Source: Arthrobacter woluwensis
GTDB taxonomy: Bacteria; Actinomycetota; Actinomycetes; Actinomycetales; Micrococcaceae
Direction: 5' to 3'
DNA length: 64,000 nt
Assembly: GCF_900105345.1 (NCBI RefSeq)
Contig: NZ_FNSN01000003.1
Coordinates: forward strand, 682,001-746,000
Made by a program: the position numbers and the translations under genes. The first letter of the stretch is position 1. The number at the start of each line of letters is the position of its first letter. Below the pieces are notes generated by a model. That model saw only the letters and a list, made by a program, of their open reading frames with translations, was not told the origin of the DNA and did no database searches. Of this stretch, positions 41,324 to 52,869 are shown piece by piece.

Positions 41324-42106
41324 TCACGCCGACCGGAACGCCCCGTCGCTGAAGCGGGCGGCCACGCTGCTCGCATCGAGCTCCGCGGCCAGGTCCACAT
41401 CGGCCCCGAATCCCCGCAGCACCAGCTCGCTTCCGCTCGCGCTCTCGGCCAGTTCGGTGGGCAGCTCCTCCCGGAACGCTTCGAAAACCGCGACGGCGGA
41501 CCGGGCCTCCGGCGACAGCTGTTCCCGGGTCCGGCCCGGCGCCGATCGCAGCAGCGCCGCGAGCACGGCGCCCGCGCCGAGCTGGTCCTCGACGGCGGGC
41601 CGCAGGGCGCCGCCGGGCCAGCGCTCCCCGGCCGCGACCACCACGACCACGGCGGACGGGGGCAGGTGGTGTGCGAGCCATGCCGCCGTCGCGCCGGCGT
41701 TACGAAGGGTCCCGGCCAGCAGTTCCGGGACGCGATCCGTCAGGTGCTCGGAGATCGCCGAGCCGTTGGGCGAAGGCAGCACGAGCTCGCGGCCCGCGTG
41801 CGCGACGGCATGGGCCCGGATGGAGCTGGGGGACAGGCTCAGGCGGCTGAGACTGCGCGGTCCCGCCAGGAGAGCCCCGCGCTCCTCCGCAAGGCGGGCC
41901 GCGGCGTCGTGCAGCTCGCCGTCGCCGGGCGCGGCGCGGAACGGCAGGACCGCGAGTCCCGCCTCGACTCCCACGGACACCGCGGTGGAGAAGGACAGCG
42001 TGTCGACCACGACGGCGGCCGCGGCCCCGGGAAGGACGGCCTGAGCGCCGCGCAGCCCCCATTCGAGGCGGACGGTGAAAGGCAGCTGACGGTGAGCGGC
42101 GTGCAT
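41324..42106 (-). CDS. ComB-like 2-phosphosulfolactate phosphatase family protein
   Basis: A 260-residue protein with the ComB signatures VVVDTLSFSTAVSVGVEAG, LPSPNGSAIS and AAGERWPGGALRPAVEDQLGAGAVL. ComB dephosphorylates 2-phosphosulfolactate in coenzyme M synthesis, but many bacteria without that pathway carry homologues. No sulfonate genes are nearby, so the substrate is open. Its ATG overlaps the stop of the DUF4031-HD gene. Confidence 0.8.
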   Translation of the reverse strand: MHAAHRQLPFTVRLEWGLRGAQAVLPGAAAAVVVDTLSFSTAVSVGVEAGLAVLPFRAAPGDGELHDAAARLAEERGALLAGPRSLSRLSLSPSSIRAHAVAHAGRELVLPSPNGSAISEHLTDRVPELLAGTLRNAGATAAWLAHHLPPSAVVVVVAAGERWPGGALRPAVEDQLGAGAVLAALLRSAPGRTREQLSPEARSAVAVFEAFREELPTELAESASGSELVLRGFGADVDLAAELDASSVAARFSDGAFRSA

Positions 42107-43023
42107 CAGCGGCTCTCCGCCCGCCGGAATGCCTCGAGCTCGCCCCGGAGGTTGCCGCGCGCGGCGTCCAGCCAGAGCTCCTGCGCCAGCGGACTGTGGA
42201 AGAGCGGTTCCAGGGCCAACAGCTGCTCGACGACGGCGGCCCGTCCCCGGGCGAAATCCGCATCGCTCACGTGGGCGTAGTCGGCGCGCACGGAGGCGAG
42301 GTAGCGGGCGTAGCGCTGCACGGGCCAGGCGAGGACGGAGAGGTCGGCGTCGCAGAGGAGCTGGCCGGTCAGATCGTCCGGTGCGGGATCATGACCGGTG
42401 GTGAGACGGACCAGCCGGGCCACCTCCGCGGCCTCCCCGGCAGCCAGGGCGCCGTGAACGGACAGCGCGCCCAGGCCGCGTTCGGCGAGGCGCGCAGAGT
42501 CCTCCTCGTCCTGGCCGGGCACTCCTTGGTAGACCGCGTCGTGGAACCAGGCGGCCAGCAGGAGCGGCCGGTGGCGTTCCACGGGCAGACCGGATCCGGG
42601 CAGCAGCAGGTCCAGGGCCTCGAGAACGTTGAGCAGGTGGACCCGGGAGTGGTAGTTCCGGTGCGGTTCGCCCCAGCGCGACAGGAGGTCCTCGCCGAGC
42701 TCCGGGTCCTCGGGCAGCAGCCGCGACCAGCGTTCCCGGAGGGCAGGCACGATCTTGGACGGCCGCTCGCGGGCCGGGATGCGGAGTCCGCTCGCGGCGA
42801 GCCGTCGCACCAGCTCCTTGCCGCCCACGGGCGTCGCACCCGCGGCCACGAGGCGCTCGAAATGGCGGGCTGCGACGTCGTAGTGGTCACCGTCGAAGGC
42901 CCGTTCCGGGATGCCCGCCGCGGCCGCGAAGGCGTGCAGCTCCTCGAGCGACGCGTCCGACACCAGATGGGAGAACACCGTGCCGTGGGCGGGCCAGAAG
43001 GGCGGGTCGATCAGCACGGTCAT
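42106..43023 (-). CDS. DUF4031 domain fused to a predicted HD phosphohydrolase
   Basis: A 305-residue two-domain protein. Residues 1-90 are DUF4031-like (TVLIDPPFWPAHGTVFSHLVSD, then GDHYDV). Residues 110-290 resemble predicted metal-dependent HD-type phosphohydrolases: WGEPHRNYHSRVHLLNVLEA with the first histidines, AAWFHDAVYQG with the HD pair, and CDADLSVLAW. It is translationally coupled to the ComB-like gene. The substrate is unknown; nucleotides are typical of the HD group. Confidence 0.75.
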   Translation of the reverse strand: MTVLIDPPFWPAHGTVFSHLVSDASLEELHAFAAAAGIPERAFDGDHYDVAARHFERLVAAGATPVGGKELVRRLAASGLRIPARERPSKIVPALRERWSRLLPEDPELGEDLLSRWGEPHRNYHSRVHLLNVLEALDLLLPGSGLPVERHRPLLLAAWFHDAVYQGVPGQDEEDSARLAERGLGALSVHGALAAGEAAEVARLVRLTTGHDPAPDDLTGQLLCDADLSVLAWPVQRYARYLASVRADYAHVSDADFARGRAAVVEQLLALEPLFHSPLAQELWLDAARGNLRGELEAFRRAESR

Positions 43024-43081
43024 GCTCGCATCCTATGCCCGCGAAGCGTCCCGACGACGTCGAAAACAGCCTGTGGATAAC

Positions 43082-43114
43082 TTGACTCCCAAAGTTGAGT
43101 TAAGTAGACTCAAG
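43082..43114 (+). promoter_or_regulatory. clpB promoter with HspR-type HAIR operator
   Basis: A near-consensus promoter TTGACT (43082-43087), 17-base spacer and TAGACT (43105-43110) overlaps TTGAGT-N7-ACTCAAG (43095-43114). This matches the HAIR element CTTGAGT-N7-ACTCAAG in all but the first base (G for C). HspR is the known repressor of clpB and dnaK in actinobacteria. The operator covers the -10, so binding should exclude polymerase. Confidence 0.88.
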
Positions 43115-43202
43115 TTAGATGCGTTGACGGGAGTCACCTGACAGCGCTTTGATGAAGAGTAGAACCAAACCGTGGTCCAGAGTGTGCTGAAAGGAGCCTT
43201 TT

Positions 43203-45794
<2,592 letters not shown>

Positions 45795-45820
45795 CCGCTC
45801 GCGCTCAGGCGGGCTCAGGC

Positions 45821-45860
45821 GCACGAAGGGCCGCACCCCACGGGGTGCGGCCCTTCGTGC
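45821..45860. terminator. Bidirectional terminator after clpB
   Basis: An 18-bp perfect stem (from GCACGAAGGGCCGCACC at 45821) with a 4-base loop lies 27 bases after the clpB stop and 25 bases from the stop of the convergent septum-formation-like gene. It has no T-run but is the strongest hairpin in this part of the window. Confidence 0.85.
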
Positions 45861-45884
45861 GTGCGGCGGGAAGCCGGCGCGAGG

Positions 45885-46817
45885 CTACTTGGTCAGGCTC
45901 TTGGTGAGCGTGTTGCCGTCATCCGAGAAGACGATGCAGTCCACGCGGCGGTCGCCGGCGTCCCAGCTCTTCTGGCTCGGGTACGCGAAGCGCTGGCGCA
46001 GGTTCAAGGAGTCGACATCGCTGGACAGGCTCGCCGTGCGGCACAGTTCCCGGCCCTTGGTCTTGAACGTGTCGACCCCGGGGAAGGCCTCGTCCTGCTG
46101 GTAGTAGTAGACGTTCACCAGCTGGGCGGAGTGGTTCTCGCCGCAGTCCACGACCACGAGCCGGGAGTTGCTGTTGTCCGGGTAACCCCAGAAGCACTGC
46201 CCCTTCTTGGCGTCCAGGGCGCTGATGGTCTCCGCGTCCGAGGGCGCCGCGCTGCCACTCTGCCCGGGAGCGGGGGTGGTGCGGCCGTTGGACGTGGCCG
46301 GCGGTGCGGTCGGATCGGCCTTGGGCGTCATGCCGCCCACCACCAGATTGACCAGCCAGACGACGAGCAGGATCACGACGACGCCGCCGACCACCGCGCC
46401 GCCGATCACCAGCCCCTTGTTGCTCTTCTTCGCCGGGGGCTGCTGGGCGGGGTAGCCGCCCGGGTAGCCGGTGGGCGCGCCGTACACAGGGCCATTCTGC
46501 TGGCCGCCGTACGTGTTGGTGCGGGGGTCGTAGGACGGCTGGCCCGGGGCCGGGCTTCCGGCGGGGTTCCCGGGGCTGCCCGGAGTGCCGGGGGCGCCGT
46601 AGCCGGGCTGCTGGGGCTGCTGGGGCTGCTGGGGGTAGCCCTGCGTGGGCTGCGGCTGCTGCGGGAAGCCCTGGGCGGGCTGGGATTGCGGCTGTCCGGC
46701 GGGCGGCAGGGGCGGCTGCTGCCCGGGGTGACCGGGGGCCTGGGAGGGCTGACCTGGGCCTGGAGTGACTCCTGGCTGCCCGGCGCCGTCGTCGTGCCCT
46801 TGCGTCGGTTCGCTCAT
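45885..46817 (-). CDS. Septum formation family membrane protein with Pro/Gln-rich N-terminus
   Basis: A 310-residue protein. Residues 1-130 are a cytoplasmic low-complexity tail rich in Pro, Gln and Gly with repeated QPQ and YPQQ units. One membrane helix spans about 134-160. The extracellular domain has the septum-formation cysteine pattern (GQCFW, VVDCGENHSAQLV, C near RELCRTAS, VDCIVF). The family is loosely tied to cell division in actinobacteria. ATG 46817 has GGGAG seven bases upstream. Confidence 0.75.
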   Translation of the reverse strand: MSEPTQGHDDGAGQPGVTPGPGQPSQAPGHPGQQPPLPPAGQPQSQPAQGFPQQPQPTQGYPQQPQQPQQPGYGAPGTPGSPGNPAGSPAPGQPSYDPRTNTYGGQQNGPVYGAPTGYPGGYPAQQPPAKKSNKGLVIGGAVVGGVVVILLVVWLVNLVVGGMTPKADPTAPPATSNGRTTPAPGQSGSAAPSDAETISALDAKKGQCFWGYPDNSNSRLVVVDCGENHSAQLVNVYYYQQDEAFPGVDTFKTKGRELCRTASLSSDVDSLNLRQRFAYPSQKSWDAGDRRVDCIVFSDDGNTLTKSLTK

Positions 46818-47118
46818 AGCCAAACTCCCACCGTGTCGTCCATCATGCCTTCTTCTGCCCGCACCAAAGGTCCGGCGGCCCGGATTGCGGCCGCAGGAAC
46901 GCGTGGTGGCGCGGGGCGATGCTACTCATGACTCTACCCAAGCCACCCCCGCATGGCACTCTCGCCTGCCCGGAAACACGCGTCCCGAGGGGTCACCGCC
47001 GCACGCGATAATGCGAAACCATGTAATCTAGAAGTACGAAACATTGACCAAACATTCCGGGGCCTCGCTACCTGCCAGGGCGACCACCTCCGGATCGACG
47101 TACAGAGGGGGTCACGCC
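46818..47118. other. Gap with the DUF3073 promoter region
   Basis: This 301-base gap separates the divergent septum-formation-like and DUF3073 genes. It is locally AT-richer around 47000-47060. TTGACC at 47043-47048 is a possible -35 for DUF3073, without a good -10. No gene is supported. Confidence 0.4.
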
Positions 47119-47367
47119 ATGGGGCGCGGCCGTCAAAAGGCTAAGGCAACCAAGCAGGCTCGGGACATCAAGTACTACTCTCCGAGCACTGACTATTCAG
47201 CACTGCAACGTGAGCTTGGCTCCGCCAATTCTCAGGTATCCGGTCGTCGTGGTTCCGCGGCGTCTTTCGAAGCGGACCCTCTTGAACCGGACTATTCGGA
47301 GTACGAGGACAAGTACGCCGACGCGTTCGACGAGGAGGATGAGACTGATACCCGCCGCATCAGCTGA
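47119..47367 (+). CDS. DUF3073 family protein
   Basis: An 82-residue protein conserved across actinobacteria. The basic N-terminus GRGRQKAKATKQARDIKYYSP with the following TDYSALQREL is the family signature; the C-terminus is strongly acidic (EYEDKYADAFDEEDETD). Function is unknown. ATG 47119 follows GAGGGGG; an upstream in-frame extension to 47044 lacks conservation. A terminator follows. Confidence 0.92.
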   Translation: MGRGRQKAKATKQARDIKYYSPSTDYSALQRELGSANSQVSGRRGSAASFEADPLEPDYSEYEDKYADAFDEEDETDTRRIS

Positions 47368-47399
47368 TGCGATGACGGGATGAGTCCCCTCCCCTGATA

Positions 47400-47433
47400 G
47401 GCCCCGTGGCCGGAGTGATCCGGCCCCGGGGCC
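47400..47433 (+). terminator. Terminator after DUF3073
   Basis: A 15-bp stem with one mismatch (47400-47414 with 47419-47433) and a 4-base loop GTGA lies 33 bases after the DUF3073 stop. It marks the end of the conserved chromosomal segment; the relaxase remnant begins about 60 bases later. Confidence 0.8.
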
Positions 47434-47493
47434 TTCGTCGTGCCCGCGCCTCGTCTCACTCGATCGGGTGGGGCGAGGAGGTGCCGGACCCTT

Positions 47494-48943
47494 CTGGATT
47501 CCCTGCTGGCCAAGGTCGCTGCGAACCACGACGGCAACCTCACCGCCCACGAAGAACTGGTCGCCGCCCGCGCTGAGGCCCGCAGCGCAGCGACCATGGC
47601 TCGGCGACGGCGTCGCTGAGCCGTTCATCAAGGCCACCTCGTGGGGAGCGGGCGCCACCCACCTGCGCGCAGCCGCCCGTGACGGGTTCAACGACGAAGC
47701 CCTCCTGAAGGACGCCGTCGACGAGGCAGACTTCGGCGCCTCCGAGGACCACGGTGCCGGCCTGGCCTGGCGCATCGAGCACCTCGAGCGGCTGCAACGC
47801 CGCGCGATCGGGGATCTCATGCGCGCCCGCGTCGACGCCAACCGCCGGGATGTCGACGTCGACCGCCGGCAGGTCATGCGTGACTGGCTCAAGCAGCGTC
47901 CCGAGACCCCCTGGCAGAGGCGCCTGCACGGAGACCTCACCGATGAGAAGCTGGCCGAGCGGATCCGCAAGGCCGAACAAGCCCTGCGCACCGACACCGT
48001 CATCAACGACCCCGAGGCGATGAGCAAGGCCCGGTGGCTGAATGCCTCCCTGCACCACGAAGCCGCGCGCCGCGAGCAGATGCCCGCCGCGCAGCGCGAA
48101 GATGAAGCCTTCGAACGCGGCGCGTCCTCGCGCAGCCGTATCGCCGGCGCCCTCGTCTCGCGCCTGAACACCGAATTGGAGCTCCGCCGCCGGCAGACCA
48201 CCACGACGCCGTCGCGGATCCCCGATCGGGTGCCGGAGTGGATGATGCGCTCCGACGTCGCCACCAGCCACGACACCCCCGCGCCGTGGCGTCAGGAGCT
48301 CCTGGAACGTCGGGAGCTCCTGGACGCCGAGCTCGCACGTCGCGGCGCGGAGCTCTCCGCTCAGCAACCGATCTGGGCGACTGAGCTTGGCCCAGTGCCG
48401 GGCAGCCCTCGCCGGGCCGAGACCTGGCGGACCCTGGCCGCGGAGATCGACGCCTTCCGTACCAAGTACAAGATCCCCGCCGAAGAGACCGCCGCGATCC
48501 CTGCACGCTTCCGTGATAAGGGAGTCGGTGCCGAGCTGCAGGCCCGGATCACCGCCGCGCACAAGTACGGCGCCCAGACGAAGGTCGAGCACCTCGACCC
48601 GGACGTGAACGCCCTCGTGGCCGAAGCGGCCGAAGTTCACGCCGTCATCACCGAGGACCTGACCCCTGCCCAGCGCGTGGTCGACGAGCTCCAAGCAGCT
48701 CGGGGCGAGGATGCCACTCGCTCGCCGGCGCAGGAGCGCGCCGAGCGAATTGCGGCCCTGGCCCGGAAGCTCCGCCGCGACCGCGCCGGAGCAGAGCGGG
48801 ACGAGAACGACAGCGCCAGCGCCGTCCAAGAAGTAATCGACCGGATCAAAGCCCGCAAGGCCGCCGAACAGGAAGAACTGGGACGGCGCCGGAGCGATGA
48901 GACCCGGCCCAAGCAGGACAGAGGCCCGGGCATAGGGCTGTAA
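47494..48943 (+). pseudogene. Remnant of a TraA/TrwC-type conjugative relaxase, C-terminal part
   Basis: The last part of a MobF-type relaxase/helicase, without its N-terminal relaxase and helicase domains. One frame (47494-47619) reads LAKVAANHDGNLTAHEEL and then stops. Another frame, entered near 47600, continues for about 440 residues with segments usual in actinobacterial TraA C-termini (APWRQELLERRELLDAELARRG, GPVPGSPRRAETWRTLAAEI) and a charged tail. The frame break, missing domains and lack of a ribosome site mark it as dead. It points to past insertion of a plasmid or integrative element. Confidence 0.78.
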
Positions 48944-49052
48944 CAACACGCGTTCGACATCGCATCCAGAGTGCTTTCCTGTGCCTGCGACACGCTGCCG
49001 GCCGCCGACACGCCATGGCTTACTGGCACCTTTAATCACGCCGTCGTCGGCG

Positions 49053-49664
49053 CTAAGTTGATGGCACGTGGCCAAGGATGGCTTGGCGTCGCTTGATGTA
49101 GATGATCGTGAGGACGGCGCACAGGAGGATGGTGATGATCCCGAAGGTGCTGGAGGGGTTACGGTCCAACGGCCAGGCCCAGAAGTTGATCTCGCCCGTT
49201 CTCGAGCGTGCAAAGAGGCAGGCGACTAGCACGTACGCGGGCGGAAAGGCCCCAGAGTATCGGCCTGCTCCGAGCGCTTGAGCTCCGAGCGCCATGAGCG
49301 CCAGGCCTGCGAAGTCGCGCACGATCAGAAGGATGTCGCCTGAGGGGACAAATAGCGTGGCAGTGGCAGCGACAATCGTTGCGATGCCCCATGCGCCAAG
49401 ATATGCAGCAGTTGAGTGGGCGGTGATGTTGCGCGCAGAGTCACGCATCCAACTAGTTTCGCCGGCCGTGGAGGCCCACTGTGAGACTACCCCGAGAATG
49501 AGGGCAGGGATGACGGGAAATGGGATTACTGGGGCGACCGAGGGCACTCCAATTGTTGGCAATCCGACGTCTATCAGGGACATCGGACCTCCTGCCATGA
49601 AGCCACATGCTACGGCTACGACTGCCGCTAAGAGGAAATGCCGGGTGCGGAGAGCGCTTTTCAC
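49053..49664 (-). CDS. Membrane protein of the putative bacteriocin/ABC cassette
   Basis: A 203-residue protein with five to six hydrophobic segments. The start is GTG 49664, which overlaps the stop of the upstream membrane protein (GTGA). I do not recognise the family. Being last in the cassette, it may be a second permease or an immunity protein. The gene is AT-richer than its chromosomal neighbours. Confidence 0.6.
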   Translation of the reverse strand: MKSALRTRHFLLAAVVAVACGFMAGGPMSLIDVGLPTIGVPSVAPVIPFPVIPALILGVVSQWASTAGETSWMRDSARNITAHSTAAYLGAWGIATIVAATATLFVPSGDILLIVRDFAGLALMALGAQALGAGRYSGAFPPAYVLVACLFARSRTGEINFWAWPLDRNPSSTFGIITILLCAVLTIIYIKRRQAILGHVPST

Positions 49665-50998
49665 CGTCCCGCGCTCCCCGGTGAGGCAGGGACTTTGCAC
49701 TGGAGCAGTTCCTCGGATGCTTGGCGTATCCATCGTGTCTGCTGTGGCTTTGTCATGCGCGTGAGGTCGGCAAGGTCGGACTTCAACTCGGGGGCCGTGG
49801 CAGGGTCGGTGAGACTGAACGCCACAATGCTCTGTTGGTCCTCTGGCGAGAGAAGGGCGCGAGCAGCTGTTTGATCGAACCAAGCTTGAACAAGGTAGCG
49901 AGTTTCAAACCACTTCACTGGGTCTTGCAGGTCGCAGCTGAAGCGGTCGAGCTGGGAAGAGTAGGTGCTTGCGGCCGAATGTACTGTATCCAGCTCGCTC
50001 ATTCCGGGGGCCATCGAAATTAGGGCCGTTCCTGTTGGGCTGAGGACATCTCCCTTGTGCAATGCAGGCACCGGTTCAACCTGGCGAACAGGCTGCAGGC
50101 CTAAGTCGTTGAAGATGGAGAAGGTCTTGGCAACTAGGCGTCGTTGATCGCCGCGTGCGATCTGGACGTCTGAAAGACACACGGTCGGCACTCCGTCCGA
50201 GCATCGGAGTTCGGATTTGGCTAGAGTGCGCCCGGGCATGATGCCGATTCCGTTGCCGGCAAACATGCCAGCGCCAAAGGCGATGGCAGCTATCAGGACG
50301 CTGGTGGCGACTCGAGGTACTAGGGATGCGCCCTGTCTAAGCCCTCTAGGCCCGCCGATCGCCGCGATTCCTAAGTAGGCCACACTCATGATTAAGGAGA
50401 AGACCAGGAGGGTCAGTGGGGCTTGGCCGTCCAGCTTCTCTGCAGGGGAGCAGCACATCGCCATGGCAGGACCGGCCATGTATCGCAGCTGCGTTGGTTC
50501 CACTGTCCAGGTGAACGCCACCCACAGGTAGGACAGAAGGACGGTCGCCGGAATCGCAAGGGCTGCAGGCATCCATTGACCTATGACGTAACCGGCGACG
50601 GCGTGAAGCACGAGGGCACTGCAAAGGGCCAAGGGGATCCACCAGGAGATCGGGTCTGGCGCCGATCCTGCACGAACCAACAGATAAGCGATCGCGAAGA
50701 GCTGCACGATACTGGCTGAGACGATACTGGGCCAGATCCTCACCCAGAGCACGTGCAGGTCGGTGCGTGTCTTGGTTTCCGCGAGCCCACGTGAGCGGCG
50801 TTCGCGGCCCGCTTCGATCGCTGCGGAAACGCCAGCTAGAGGGCCGGTGATGAACAGCAGGAGAGCGGAGGCCGCGATCGCCGCTTCTCGGTGAGCCACA
50901 ATCTGCTCCGTGGAGACGTTCCCGGAGATGTACAAGGTCACGATGACAGCTGCCGGAGCCAGTAGCCACCATGCCGGGCGGCGGTGCCAAGGGAGCAT
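49661..50998 (-). CDS. Large membrane protein, probable ABC permease
   Basis: A 445-residue protein. Six hydrophobic segments fill residues 8-250, including TLYISGNVSTEQIVAHREAA and LLSYLWVAFTWTVEPTQLRY. The C-terminal 190 residues form a soluble domain that is probably extracellular, with SELRCSDGVPTVCLSDVQIA. It begins two bases after the ABC ATPase stop. The layout (ATPase, six-helix permease with a large extracytoplasmic domain, secreted small protein) is like bacteriocin or peptide-efflux systems. Confidence 0.6.
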   Translation of the reverse strand: MLPWHRRPAWWLLAPAAVIVTLYISGNVSTEQIVAHREAAIAASALLLFITGPLAGVSAAIEAGRERRSRGLAETKTRTDLHVLWVRIWPSIVSASIVQLFAIAYLLVRAGSAPDPISWWIPLALCSALVLHAVAGYVIGQWMPAALAIPATVLLSYLWVAFTWTVEPTQLRYMAGPAMAMCCSPAEKLDGQAPLTLLVFSLIMSVAYLGIAAIGGPRGLRQGASLVPRVATSVLIAAIAFGAGMFAGNGIGIMPGRTLAKSELRCSDGVPTVCLSDVQIARGDQRRLVAKTFSIFNDLGLQPVRQVEPVPALHKGDVLSPTGTALISMAPGMSELDTVHSAASTYSSQLDRFSCDLQDPVKWFETRYLVQAWFDQTAARALLSPEDQQSIVAFSLTDPATAPELKSDLADLTRMTKPQQTRWIRQASEELLQCKVPASPGSAGR

Positions 50999-51000
50999 TT

Positions 51001-51756
51001 TCAGATCTCCCCTCTCACCAGGCGGGTATATGCGCTGCGGATTCTGTCTCGCGGGTCCGTTGAGGATGACTCGGACGTCGAGAGGAAATCGGTGACAGCC
51101 CCCTGGTACTTGACCGTTCCCCCATCGAGGACTACCACATCGTCATAGGTGCCGTCGATGTCTTCGGTTTGGTGGGTCGAGACCAAAACGACCTTGTCGG
51201 AGGGGATCGCCGCGAGTATTGAACGCAGCTTCTCCCTTTGGACCGGGTCTAACCCGGCGCTTGGTTCGTCGAGCAAAATGAGTTGAGCGTCGTGCGCCAG
51301 CGCCCCAGCAAGACCGAGACGCTGGCGCTGCCCGCCCGAGAGTGCCTTGGCGGGGCGATCCGCCAAGGCGCTCAACTCCACGGACTCGAGAGCAGCATCA
51401 ACTCCTAGCCTGGCCTGGCGCTTGGTTAGGCCCTTCAACCAGGCCGCATACTGCACGTGCTCACTCACGCTCAATCCCGCAACTGGGGTGAAGTCCTGGG
51501 GAAGCCAGGCCACCTTGGCACGATAGTCCCGAAGTTGCCGGGTGGAAGTGATCTCGCCGGCAGAATTTACGAGGTCAATTCGTCCTTTGGAGGGCTTGAG
51601 CACACTGGCGCACAGCGAGATGAGGCTGGTCTTCCCGGCACCATTTGGGCCCAGCAGAACCGTTGTCCCAGACGTGAGCGTGAGCGAGAAATCGTTCAAC
51701 ACGTTCGTGCTGGCACGGTAGCCGAAGCTGAGTTCATTGATCCGCAGAGTGTTCAC
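51001..51756 (-). CDS. ABC transporter ATP-binding protein
   Basis: A 251-residue ATPase with Walker A GPNGAGKTS (near residue 35), Q-loop WLPQDF, signature LSGGQRQR, Walker B LILLDEPSAGLD and switch STHQ. The start is GTG 51756. It resembles ATPases of the lantibiotic-immunity and Na-efflux type. It pairs with the membrane proteins downstream and follows a secreted-protein gene by nine bases. Confidence 0.88.
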   Translation of the reverse strand: MNTLRINELSFGYRASTNVLNDFSLTLTSGTTVLLGPNGAGKTSLISLCASVLKPSKGRIDLVNSAGEITSTRQLRDYRAKVAWLPQDFTPVAGLSVSEHVQYAAWLKGLTKRQARLGVDAALESVELSALADRPAKALSGGQRQRLGLAGALAHDAQLILLDEPSAGLDPVQREKLRSILAAIPSDKVVLVSTHQTEDIDGTYDDVVVLDGGTVKYQGAVTDFLSTSESSSTDPRDRIRSAYTRLVRGEI

Positions 51757-51765
51757 GAACAGCTA

Positions 51766-52182
51766 TCAGTAGTTCTGAACGACGGAGCCCGCATTGAACG
51801 GGTAGGGGTTGGACTCAGAGCCGTTGATGGACTCAATCGTGAAGTGGTAGCCGTCAGGGCGAGTCATGGTACCGAAGTTCCACGAGCCGCACGCCTGTGC
51901 CCACCCACCAACGCGGTAGTCCGGGAAAGCGCCCATCTCGTCATACAGGGTTACGCCAACGCTGTTGAACGGCCGTCCAGTGACGGAGCACGATGACATG
52001 GATGTCACCGTCGCGGCTGCATCTCGATGATTGTCCTGCCAGGACCGCGAGCTGAATCCGTTGTGCGCACCACTGATACTGGAGCTCCACGACCCTTCCG
52101 CCAAAGCAGGTCCTGCCAGGGCAACGCTCAGCCCAGCTGCGACCGATCCAACCAGCAATGCCTTGCGTGTAAATGCTTTCAT
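51766..52182 (-). CDS. Small secreted protein, possible bacteriocin-like peptide
   Basis: A 138-residue preprotein. The Sec signal is clear (KAFTRKALLVGSVAAGLSVALAGPALA, cleavage after residue 28), leaving about 110 residues that begin GSWSSSISG. The mature part has two cysteines (C68 and C98), many Ser, Gly, Asn and aromatics, and no lipobox. I do not recognise it. The exported size, and the ABC ATPase plus membrane proteins right after, recall lactococcin-972-type clusters, but the sequence likeness is weak. It could instead be a secreted effector or sensor. Confidence 0.65.
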   Translation of the reverse strand: MKAFTRKALLVGSVAAGLSVALAGPALAEGSWSSSISGAHNGFSSRSWQDNHRDAAATVTSMSSCSVTGRPFNSVGVTLYDEMGAFPDYRVGGWAQACGSWNFGTMTRPDGYHFTIESINGSESNPYPFNAGSVVQNY

Positions 52183-52869
52183 CGCTTCCTCATTTCGTGT
52201 GCAAGTGAGAGCCGTATGTCACGGCCCTTCGAAGCTATCCGCAACGTGAACATTCGGTCAAGCGCATAACCAAACCCGTTGGATACGCGTCTCGCGCCGT
52301 CTGGATTGCCGAACCCGTTAAGCATCAGACAAGAGTATTGCCTGATCAGAAAAACTCCACTCGACGGAGTTGTTCAGCAGATGCGCGGCACGAGGCGGTC
52401 GGACGACTTCGCTCGTCGGGGCCGGAGGGCAGCTGCTCGGTAGCATCCGGGCCGTGAGGATTTGATGCTCATGAGTTCGTTGGTGTCCAACTTGCTGAGC
52501 GGCAAAGGGAATCCCCGGCGTTGCGGCCGTGAAAATTCCGGGGTAGATCGGGCCAGATCGGATTCCCCAGGAGTGCGCTGGGCTGGGCGGTTTCAGATGT
52601 CGCGCTTCTCCTTCTGCCGGTGGAATGTTCAGTGGTCGCGACGGGGCAGCGGCTGAATCTGGAGGACGACCCATGAAGCGTCCGGTTGCCGGTGGACGGC
52701 GAGGCGCCACAGTCCTTCACTGGCGCTGACCTGCACAGGGGCGTTGTAGGGATCCGCGGAGCTGGCCACCAGGCTGTCCTTGCCACCCGGATTCGTGGTG
52801 GTGAGGTACTTGGTGTCCATGCTCTGGAGCGTCCGGTGAAGCTATGGGCTGGTGTCGCCTCGCCCGGGA
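52183..52869. other. Gap with only gene debris
   Basis: This 687-base stretch holds no gene that I trust. A 63-codon frame on the minus strand (52629-52820, MDTKYLTTTNPGGKDS...) has a plausible protein-like composition but no good ribosome site and no recognisable family; it may be the start of a truncated gene. AACTCC-N7-GGAGTT near 52350 is a small hairpin. The stretch looks like the right-hand border of the island. Confidence 0.45.

Noticed and set aside
47468-48943. Intact conjugation gene
   Set aside because: Relaxase and helicase domains are absent, the frame breaks near 47600 and no ribosome site is present.
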